DNA of 64,000 nucleotides, from assembly GCF_014356525.2 (NCBI RefSeq), contig NC_052507.1:44518022-44582021 (forward strand), read 5' to 3'. The first letter of the stretch is position 1. Every line of letters begins with the position of its first letter. This stretch comes from Nilaparvata lugens. Its lineage: Eukaryota; Arthropoda; Insecta; Hemiptera; Delphacidae. Below are positions 11,101 to 23,100 of this stretch, piece by piece. A model generated the notes under the pieces. That model saw only the letters and a program-made list of their open reading frames with translations. It made no database searches and was not told where the DNA came from. Position numbers and translations under genes: made by a program.

Positions 11101-14100
11101 TACAAAGATGATCAAGATGAAATACTGGGTAAATAAGTTCCCTAAAAAATACAAACAAGAGGAAAAGAAAATTGGGTAAATAAATTCCCTAAAACAACAC
11201 ATACAAAATTGATACACTTCACATAAGTGATACATGATGAAAAAATATACCACAAGCAAACAATTATTTACACTAAAATGGATAGATTTTAGAAAAGTTA
11301 AGTTTTATCAACAATTTAAAGATTAGGAAAATAAGCTACTATTTCAACTTCTAAAATTATTTCAGAAAAAATACAAATTTAAATGACTATGGACAAGATT
11401 GGTTAAGATATGCTTCATAGAAGAAATTTACTGAATATTACACAAAGACAGGAAAGAATCGAAAATTGAAAAGATTAAGGGCCAAGAAAATAGGCTACAG
11501 GAAAGAAAAAAGACACAATTATGGACTCTTACCATACACTGTGTAGCGATTATGCTATTCTGAATCCCGGCATAACACAGGATTCCTAATCATTGTGTGC
11601 TTTCTGATGGTATTTCTTCATCATATATTGATTGACTCTCACAATTTTACCTGTACTTATCTCTTCCAGTTTGAAACACCCTTTATTGAGATCATCTCTT
11701 ATTATGTAAGGTCCACGATATTTAGGACACAGCTTGGCAGAAAACTTTTTCAGCTTGCTCGACAAAATGTAATTTCGAATTACAACTAGATCATCAACTT
11801 TGAATTTATACTTGGGTTTATTATGCATATTCTGTTTGAATCTCCTGATGACACCTCTATTCTTTATTCTGTACAGTATTCGTTTGTTTCTGATACTTTC
11901 TTCTTCAAGTTCAAACTTATTTTCTACAGGATATTTGATATATTTGAAAACAAGATGTGCCAATTTATGATTCATCATAAGCTCCATGGGTATGTGACCA
12001 GTCGATTCATGAAAATTGTTGTTGATGACAAATTCAACCTTATCAATATACTTGTACCAAATATTATGCTTATTTACGGGAACGTACGTTCTCAATATGC
12101 GATTGACCTCTTTCAATGGTCTTTCACTAAGATTTGCCTGGGGATGATAAACTGAAATGTAGTAATATTTTATACCTAATCTTTCCATAGATTCTTTCCA
12201 CAATCTGCTTTGAAAACAAGTACCATTATCACTGATTATATATTCAAATTTACCAAATTCATTTACATATTTCTCAACAACTTTTACTAAATTATGGGCG
12301 TTAGCCTTAACTATAGGATACAACTTTGTAAACTTAGTAAAGCCATCATGAATAATGCACATCCATTTGTACTTGCCACCTGGTAATTCTCCATAGACAT
12401 CAATGAACACTTTGTGATGTTTTTTCTCAGAAATTATGGTATGCATTTCTAATAATTTCTTTTCATTTGATGTCTTTACAAGTTGACAATACTTACAGTA
12501 TCTTATAGTTTTGGTAACAAGTCTGTAACAATCTTTTATGTAAAAAGTTTCTTCAATAAATTTGCATGTTTTTGATATACCTACATGACCTAATCTTTCA
12601 TGAAATTCAACTATCAATTCTTCATACAGTGCTGAAGGCACACAAACTTTCCAAAAACTATTCTTTCCAGATTTTCTAGTGAACAAAAGATCATCATTTA
12701 CTTTAAAAAATTTGTTGATATTCAAATTACCTGTCTCCAACTTTTCTCTTACATTTTTTAACCAAACATCATCTTTTTGAATTTCTTTGATCTTCTTTAC
12801 TATCTCAATTAACTTGTTATCACTCTTAATGATATTCAATACCTTGAATTCATTTGAATTTCGATTTTCGAAATTACCTTCATAATCAGTTCTAGAAATG
12901 ATATCTGGCACAATGTTATCCTTTCCTGCTACAAATTCCCACTCAATATTAAAATTCTGTAATGCAAGAATCCATCTTCCCAAACGACCATGTCCTATCT
13001 TACATTTTTTTAAAAAGGTCAAGGCTTTATGATCTGTACGGACAACTATTTTTTGATTACCAAAATAATTTTGAAGTTTCATCAAGCCAAATAATACAGC
13101 TAAACATTCTTTCTCACATATTGTGTAATTTAATTCAGATTTCGTTAAGCTTCTGCTAGCATATGCAATGACACAGTGTTCCTTATCTTCACCTTCCTGA
13201 AATAACTCAGCTGCAATTCCTACATCACTGGCATCAGTGGCCAAAATGAAATTTTTGTTATAATCAGGATGTTTCAAGATCACACAGTCATGAACCTATC
13301 TTTGATTTCTTGAAAGGTATCATTATCTTTTTCAGTCCAAATGAATTTATTTTTCTTGCATAGAAGATGCTTAAAACGATTTGTCAAGTATGAATAATTT
13401 TTTTGAAACTTTCTGTAAAAATTACAGAGACCTATGAATGACTGCAATTGTTTCAAATTTTGAGGAATGGGAAATTTCTGAATAGCATTTAGCTTAGAGT
13501 CATCTGCTTCAATACCATTTTTACTGATAATATAACCCAAATACTTTATCTTATCTGCAATAAATTTCGATTTATTCAATTTCAACTTCAAATTACTTTC
13601 CCTCAACTTATTGAATAATAGTTCAATTCGACTGATATGTTGTTCAAGAGATATACTAGAAATGGCAAGATCATCAATATAAGCAATAGTAAACTCACAA
13701 ACCTCTTCACCTAGCATTTTGTACAAGCACTTGATAAATTCAGAACCACTAATATTCAATCCAAATGGTAGATGTGTATATTGATAAGTCTGTCCAAAAA
13801 CATTGAAAGCTACATACTTTTTACTATCTTCAGTTAATTTTACCTGATTGAAACCTTGAGTGAGATCAAAACTGCTAATGTAGTTGCACTTATTGAAACG
13901 TATGATCAAGTTATCTATTGGTTCAGTTTCTGTAAAATCCCTTATTATGTACTTATTTATTTCTCTTCCATCTAAACATAATCGAATTTCATTGTTTGGT
14001 TTTTTCACTACCACCATAGGGCTTGTATATTCAGAACTACCTGGTTCAATGATTTTCTGATCTAACATTTTCTTCAATTCTTTCTTGACTTGATCTCTAT

Positions 14101-17100
14101 ACTGATATGGAATCGGATAACTCTTCTTATCTAATTTCACATCATTTTTCATTTTAAGTTGACATAAATAGTCTTTTGCAGATCCAGGACTATCAGAGAA
14201 AATATCTTTGTTATTTTCAAATACTTCAATTAATTTGTTTACCAATTCAGGAGATTCATCGCTTAGCTGTAATCTTAAATTATCAATCTGCTGCTTCCAT
14301 AAAGTATCAAACGTTTCTTGGTCTCTTACCATGTTAACATGAAAAAGTCTATTGTACTTCAAGGTATCCTTTTTTATAAATGGAAAACAACAATCTTTCA
14401 GTGATATCATATTTTGATTAAAATCAATAATTGCTCCAGCATCTTTTAAGAAATCACAACCCACCAAAATATCCACATTTAAATCTTGAACTATAAGAAA
14501 AACTATTGGCAATTCTAACTTACCAAAAAATACCTCTAACATAATCTGTTTATTTATCTTCTTATGTCTCATACCAGTAGCTACAACTATACTTACATTA
14601 GGAGCTGGTACCAAGTTCAACTTGAGATTGTTTTTCTTCATTTCATCAACAAGTTTCTCATTAATTACATTTACCTCAGAGCCGGTGTCAATAATCATTT
14701 GATATTTCTTATTGAAAATTTGTACTTCTATTTCTGCTAAGTCATATCCAGTGGGTGGAGTATTCTCTTGTTCCTCCAATAGTTCATTAAAAATACAACC
14801 TATCATGTATGGTTCTTCTTGACAAACAATTTCAGATTTACTCATAGCTTCATCTACCTGAATTTCTGGAGTATGTACCATATTAACACTTGATGCTTTA
14901 ATATGACTTTCTTGATAACTAGGCATTACTTCATTACTTAAATTCTTACAGCTATTTTCTTGCACATGAATTTGACTGATTAATTCTGGCTTTCTTACTT
15001 CAAATCTGTTTGAAGTTTCAGTTTCAAAATTTATTTTATTCATGTCTACAGTTATATCAAAATTTGACCTTTCCTTAACTGGGAGAGCAGGGCTGTCGTT
15101 TCGTCGTCCCATAATTAGTTTAAAGGAGCATTATGTCTTGGACGATTTGCATTTATCTGATTTGAAGTTTGAGCAGGCATATAACCTGGCGGTGGTAGGC
15201 TGAAATCTAACTGGTAGTTGTTAGCTGGTCGATTTGGATTTGATTGATTTGAATTCCAAGTTGATGATTTCTATTATCTCTGAAATTATGCTGAAAATTT
15301 TGATCTCTATGACCATTATTGTTTGGTCCATTTTGGTACCGTCGATTTTGGAAATAATTCCTACCTCCTTGATACTGCTTATTATTATCATGAAACATCA
15401 CACCATTTGAATTCTGAGACCTATTTCTATCATCCCTATGTTCACTCTGATGAAAACTTATTGTTTTATTTTGACTTCCAGCTTGAGCATTGTTATGATC
15501 ACGGGGCATTTGTCTGTTTACTTTGTAAGTGTCAGTATTGTCAAACTCATTCAACAAACAAATAAACTCATCACTAGTCTTAATGTTACGAATAATAGCA
15601 GCTGTAGATATGGTTTCATCAAAATGACCTTTCAAAAACTTGAAAATAGTATCTTTATCTAAGGCTGGAATTAGATTCTTAGCAATGTTGAAACGAGAAA
15701 TATAATACTCAGTAAGATTCTTAGATAAGTTTGGCTTATATTTTCCAAATCTCAAATCATCTCTAGCAGATGACTGAATGTTGTCTGACCACATTCTAGC
15801 AATGAATTTCTCTTTAAATCTTCAAAGTTATTTATATCAAAACGAATGAAAATCCACCAATCACGATGAGCAAAATTTGAATTAAAATTGTTTTCCAAAA
15901 TACCCTTAATTTTGATCCAGTTTGTGATTTCATTTCTCTCAAGATACTCGGTCAAGTTTATTAAGAAATGCATTGGATTCTTTTTGTCAATTTGCATTTG
16001 GAATTCAAACTTATCGAAATTACTATTGTTACCAGTATGATTACACATCGGTTTTGTTGACATGTTAATTTTATTTATGTTTTTTCTAACCTCAGTTATA
16101 GCAGCTGTATTTTCTTGACAATCTATTTTCAAAGAGGATAATACCTTGATTTCCTTGTCTACTTTTTCGTTTAATTCTACAACCTCTTTTTCAACATGCT
16201 TAATACTTTCATTATTTTCTGCATTGATAGCATTTTGTGTCGTATTTTGTTGCTCAACTATGATCTTATTTTTATTTACTCTTTCATTAACCTCACTGAC
16301 CCTATCAGAAACTTGAATGATTTTGTTTTGCATTGATGTTTCTACATCTAACATTGATGTTTCAAGATCATTAGTTTTCTGCTGTAGATGACCTATTTCT
16401 TTGTGATTTTTACTTAATGTATCATTTATCTCTTTTATTTCCCGCTTTGTACTAACCTGATCTAGTTTTATGCTAGCAAATTCTTGCTTCATATCATCAA
16501 ACTTAGCATATTCAATGGTAACTGTAGGAAAAATTTAATGTGAAATACGTGAGCAAAGTTCCTCTGCTGCACTCAAGAAACCATTCCGCCCTCGCCTACG
16601 GCTCGTGCGTAAACGTTTCTTGTGGTGCAGCAAATTGTCACTTTGCGCACTAGTTGCAACAAATAACTATTGTGATACATCCTATCATACTATATTAAGG
16701 TGACTATTAGGATCTTTGACAATATTTACCCTATGCTGAAGCATACTCCAAAATGAATGCTTTTGTGATCTTCTGGCTTGAAATTTTCCAAGTTTTTAAA
16801 AACATTTTCCAATTTATAAATTCATTCTCAAGTGTAATACCCAATTTTTTAATTTTTCATCAACTCTTTAAATCTCAAAAATTCATAGTATTATTTTATT
16901 TATTCATAGACAATAGATAAAATCCAGGTGTAAACAACAGGCATTTGCCCAAAACTGCTTTCAACCTTAATTTAAAATAAACAGCCCAGAGGTTATGTAG
17001 AGTTGATGCATATTTATCATGTATTATAATAAATATCTGGACAGTATTCTTGTGATAATTTTAAGAATTGAAAACTCAATCTCATTCAAACTAAAATTAA

Positions 17101-20100
17101 CTTTCAAAATTTGGGAAACAGTTTTTGGGCTATCCTGTTGTTTTCCCCAATCATTGATTTGGTTTACACATTTGTAGTTTGTGTCAATAGTATGTAGAAT
17201 TATGATCATTTGATTAAACGCAAACTTGGCTGAAGGATTAGTCACTTATTGAAATCTTTCAATTTCAATTCGTTCATAACACACAAATATTCAATGAGCA
17301 ATAAAACAATTACAATAACAGTAACAATGCAAATAACACATGAAAAATAAATATTGCTAAATAGATGTGGTGTGCTGGAAGAAAGAGGGGGAAAATAACT
17401 TGTCAACATGAAGTTTCACTTCAATACCTTTTATTCATTCAATTTAGTTTTTCCTTTATATTCTCCCAGATGAAGGAAATATTTCACCATCTTACATTAC
17501 GTTAACTAGTTAGCACATTGAGTATTTCTATAAATAGAAATTGATATATTGAATATAACTTTTCAGTATACAGGGTGATTCATAATTATGGTAAAATATT
17601 TTAATACGTGATAGTAGAGGTGAAAATAAGAAAAAAGTTCATATAAACATATATCCATAAACGCTTCATTAGCGAGCTATACAGGGTTGAAGATTTAGCC
17701 CGGAATTCAGTTCCTCTGGTGAAATATACCGATGCTGAATTGTTTGGGGACTAGTTTTTGAAAAACTTATGCTGGATTCATATGGAAAATATCTGAAAAA
17801 TTGAATAAAACTAGTCTGGAAGCTGTAGTGTGAGAAGTTTTTGAGAAAAAAGTTGAAATATGCAAAAAATCTAAGTAGAAGAACATAGACTTCTACGTTT
17901 GATGCCCAATAACTTTCTTTAATGACCAGTAAACAAATAATTTTTCGCACTAAAAATTGTAGAGAATTTAATTCTGAAAAGAATTATGTAAGCTGTGTGA
18001 ACTAAATTCAAATAAAAGTTGAATAAAATGTATTCTTATGTAGTGCATTACACCACAAAAATTTGCTGTTTTATGAGGAGAGAACTAATAACTCATAGGT
18101 TGTAGCTGATTGCAAATAAAACATGGATTTTAATAACAGCTGTTCCAAAACAGCTGATTTATTATGTTTTAAATAAGAAAATATTTAAAAGAAATTATCA
18201 GCTGAGAATTATTTTCAGAATATTTTAGCTCACTGTTGAACAGAAAAAAAACAAACTAAGTTAGACCTACTGTAACCGCGCTGTGTTTTTTGTTTAATCT
18301 ATTAACCAGTTACTAGTAACCATTCCACTTTGCTTTTGTGTTAAGTGTTAACTTTTGAAAAATGGCAGGTAATCTTAGACATTATTCATACTCCGAATTA
18401 GCTGACATGCATTAAATGTATGGAATGGGACACAACTGTAATAGTACTGATCAAGACGTTTGTATCAAGAGAACTTTCCTAACCGAGTATGTCCAAGTTC
18501 AGGGTTTTTTTGCCACTATTCATCAACGTCTGTCTGAAACAGATCCTTTGATATCCAAAGAGCACATTTATGCAGGCAGACCCTGATCTACTATGACTGT
18601 TGAGTTAGAAGAACAAGTTCTTAATGACATTTATGAACAACCAGAGAAGAGCACGAGAGAATTGTCAGTGCAGTTTAATGTGAATCAATCCATTATTTGA
18701 AGGATACTAAAATAGCAACAATTACATCCATACCACCTCCAGAAAGTTCATACTCTATTGCCATGAGACTGTATTCCCTGTGCTGGTATTTGCCAATGGT
18801 TTTTTAATAAAACTTGTTTACCCAAACTTTCTAACAACCGTTTTATTTACTGACGAAGCACACTCTACAAGAACAGCTATCGTTAACATCCACAACCAAC
18901 ATATTTGGGCAGCTGAGAATCCTCATGCCATCAATCCTAATCTTCCACAACATCAGTTTTCAGTAAACATTTGGGCAGGAATCATAGGAAATCATCTACT
19001 TCTGTTTGAGCTTCCTCCCAGGCTTAATGGCATAATCAACTAGTCTTTTGGTATAAGTTTAATGTCATTTAGATATACTACTTTCATATAAAAAAAAACT
19101 TTTCATAAAAAAACGAATATTTTATTTGCAATCAGCTACAACTTATGAGTTATCAGTTCTCTCCTCATGAAACAGCAAATTTTTGTGGTGTAATGTACTA
19201 CATAAGAATACATTTTATTCAACTTTTATTTAAATTTAGTTAACACAGCTTACATAATTCTTTTCAGAATTAAATTCTCTACAATTTTTAGTGCGAAAAA
19301 TTATTTGTTTACTGGTCATTAGAGAAAGTTATTGGGCATCAAACGTAGAAGTCTATGTTCTTCTACTTAGATTTTTTGCATATTTCAACTCTTTTCTCAA
19401 AAACTACTCACACTACAGCTTCCAGACTAGTTTTATTCGATTTTTCAGATATTTTTCCATATGAATCCAGCATAAGTTTTTCAAAAACTAGTCCCCAAAC
19501 AATTCAGCATCGGTATATTCCACCAGAGGAACTGAACTCCGGGCTAAATCTTCAACTCTGTATAGCTCGCTAATGAAGCGTTTATGGATATATGTTTATA
19601 TGAACTTTTTTTCTTATTTTACCTTTTCTTATCTTTTTTTTACCTCTACTATCACGTATTAAAATATTTTACCATAATTATGAATCACCCTGTATATTAT
19701 AATTTGAAATGAATCTGGAATCTGCCAGGTCTGAGGTAGAGCTTTTTTAATAGGTTAATTTCTTGAACTAGGTTTTATCGTTGGATTCCTCCTAATTCCG
19801 TAGAGCAGCCATGATTTTTTAATATAGGCTTCGTTCAAATTAAGTAATTCTACTAATTTAATTTCGCCATGTTTGATAATGACAAAATTCTTTGTAAAAA
19901 AAGGAGAGAAATAAAATGAATGTTTCCATTTGGATTTTTGTCTGCGTTGAATAACTTCGCTTGAATAAATATGTTTGTACAATTGATTTTTTCAGTCCAA
20001 TGTCTGCTCCATTGAAACCAACCTATTCTATTTTGGTATCCTCGAATAAGGAACAGGAAAAGAGCACTGATTCAGGTCTTATACCTGTTACTGCAGTACG

Positions 20101-23100
20101 AATGCAACAATCAAAGTTGAAAATTTGTTACGGGTTTTCAACATTCATCTGTTTTGAGTCGTTGGTAAGTACAGGCCTATTATTTCAATTTTCATGTTCA
20201 GGATTTGACTAGAAAGTTGAATTAACTTTTGAAAAACTTTCAAAAAGTCTATTGCTGAGTGAAGCTTTTGTAGATAGATACTGTTTGATACTGCCGTTCG
20301 TAAATGAATAAAATGAGTGGATTGAAGTCAAGTACTGAATAAAAAACTAGATGTTGTCCACTACAATATCACCTTCACAACTACTCAGAAAGTGAAGTCT
20401 ATTAGAAAATTGAAATAATCATTCTTCAATTTGGTAAATATTGTATTTATTATTTTTTTTGTACAGAATGTTCTTGTTTTTTATACATTAAGAGCCGTTT
20501 TCCGAGCTCGGTATTTAGCTAAGTTCTAGACTTTAAACAGCTGGAGTCAGAAAATTAGCTTTCCAAAACGGGGCGTAGTCGCAGTTTTTATAACAGTAGT
20601 CGCAGTTTCAAATGAGAAAATATAAACCGCGACTACTGTTAAAAAACTGCGACTACGCCCCGTTTTGGAAAGCTAATTTTCTGACTCCAGTTGTTTAAAG
20701 ACTAGAACTTAGCTAAATCCCGAGCTCGGAAACCGGCCCTAAAGGGTTAAGAACACTGATGAGTCATTCTCTGCAGAAAACGGAACAAATTTACATAGTA
20801 AATCACATTTGCTAACCTTATTTAATAATGATCGAGTTCCAGGGTTGTTCAAGTTATGATAAATTTAATAAAATTGTGTCATACAATTATTTCAAAATGT
20901 AATAAAAATCAATAATGACACGTATTCAGCATCTCTAAATAGACTAATCCAAAACAACAGCTTAATATCATGCACATGTAGTCATGCTCTCTTGAGTATT
21001 TCATATTTTAGAGACTGTACCATTGAATGTATTTATTTACTTCTTGCCTTATTCCTATTATTTGGGTTCGGCTCTCCTAACACGCAGTCGCCAGTTCACA
21101 CGATCCTGGGTCGTTGTCTAATCTAATATTTGATTGTTGCATATTCTTATGGACTAGCGACAACCATGTGAGGCGAGGTCTGTCTCTGCCCCTCTCCATC
21201 TTGAGCACTTTCCTTGTATTGTGGACGTCTATTAACATGGCCCTACCAGCGCAGTCTCGCCTCAATTACTTTCTTTGCAATATTGGAACCACTCTGAAAC
21301 TGCCCCGGACATGGATGTTTCTAATGTGGTCCAGCCTACTAATTCCACCTGTCCATCTTAACATTATTTCTGCAGTATGGAGTTAATTCTCTTGCTATTT
21401 TTCAGCGGCCAGCACTCGGCCATTGATGTGTACAGCATCAAGGTACCATTAAATTTACTTATTCATTTTGTTTTTACAGTTGTGGTGTTATGTGTGATGT
21501 AGAATTTTTCCGTTATGAAAAACACAAATAGAAATTGTAATATCAATTTCTCTAATGATAAAAAGTGGTTGACAATTTTTTTTATTTGTGTTTTTCATTA
21601 TTTTATTTTTACAAAAAGCTCAGATCAGGAGAGAATAATGATATCTTGTAATATTTCTCTCCCAAATTCAGATATTAAAAATTCCGAAATAAGGTTGTTC
21701 CAGTAAATATTTTGTATATTCTGATTTTTTTTCATTTCAGGCTATAGACACTATTGATTCAGATACATTCCTTGTCAGGCAAGATCCAAGAATTACCATC
21801 CGTAAAAGCGAAGAACAAAAATTCAATAAGGTAAGTTTTTGAAGCTTTGATTATGAATTCGTTAAAGTCTTATAGATTTTACGGTGATATCTATAGTTTC
21901 ATGATACTCCAGGATGGAGGAAATGTTGATTGTTAATTGAAAGAGAGTTAGCGAGTTCTCACATTTGATTTACTGAACACCAAAGTTGTTTTCTGTCGGT
22001 TTGTATATTCTACAAGACTTAAGACAGAATTGATCTATCAGCTTCACATTTTGAACACGAATTCTTCGAACCTATTTACAGGTCAAGTTCGTTGGCCAAC
22101 AAAATTGACTCACTCCTTCGTCCTTTTTCAGGATATAAAAATAACATTGAAAGTGCATAAGAGAAAATTTTGATTTGATTTTATTATAAGTTCTATATTA
22201 ACTCGATTCCGATAAAGTCTGTCTGCCTGTCAATTGTCTGTCTGTAACATACGCGTAATTAATAATAATACTTTTGATAGCCATAATAATACTCACCAAC
22301 TTTTCATAACTACAAGCTACAGATCTCATAAAACAATACAACAGTTCATGAGCGAGTTCTTGAACCCAGGGGGCTCTAGTAGCCTACTACTGACTGTGGA
22401 AATTAATATCACCATTTTAATTACTGCTGATAATTGTTCACTGATAATTTAATATCGTGTATTTATTGCGTTTTAGGTAAGAAATGTGGCAGTGGAAGAA
22501 AACGCAGAGTTTATCAATCCAGCTGTAATTCATAGATCGTCGAAAAGGGATTGGGAAGAAATGCATGACGATAACCACATACCTCTAGAGTCGTTGATTG
22601 ATGGCATGAATATTTCTTCGAAAACAAAGGCCGCTGGAGATTCGATGACATTGATGCTTGTTCAGGTAAATCTATTGATTTATATTGACACTACGATAAT
22701 GACAGGACATTATAATCTTGCTTGTTACTGATTTGAAAATTTAGAGGTGCAAACACCCCGAGTAAGTCGGGGTGTAGTTTTTGGTTTCGATCGATACCAC
22801 TAATTAGATTAGATGTTGATGATGAAATCATTTGAATGTCATCGTGCTGAACGGAAATCGAGATGTAACCGTACCCATGCATTGCAGTGCGTTTGTGTTA
22901 CATGAAGTTCGCGATTTACACTGAAAGTTAAATATCTGTTTGTACCTTAGAAGATAGAGTGGATGTTACTTTATTTGAATGTCTAGGAGTGTTCATTAGG
23001 TTAGGTTATTGAATCGACTTTTGGATTGGTTAGATTCTTTTTTTGGATTTGGTAAGATAAAAAGCAATAAACAAGATTTTGATTACATTAGAATTTAGTT

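Larger units (their letters stand above)
11586..16506 (-). mobile_element. Ty3/gypsy LTR-retrotransposon internal region, decayed
   Basis: Gag and pol follow each other on the minus strand with the order protease, reverse transcriptase, RNase H, integrase, which defines the Ty3/gypsy (Metaviridae) superfamily. There is no env-like frame. The gag start lies only 14 bases from the edge of direct-repeat copy B, and I found no primer-binding site, polypurine tract or LTR pair. Three single-base frame breaks (about 15815, 15260 and 13283) disable it. It is antisense to WDR43 and intronic. Confidence 0.85.

Noticed and set aside
13280..13283. Programmed -1 frameshift in pol
   Set aside because: There is no slippery heptamer or downstream structure at the overlap, and the site lies between RT and RNase H, not at gag-pol.
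5632..18243. LTR pair of the gypsy element
   Set aside because: The repeats hold part of a DNA transposon that continues past one copy only, there is no short target duplication, and no TG...CA ends or primer-binding site.
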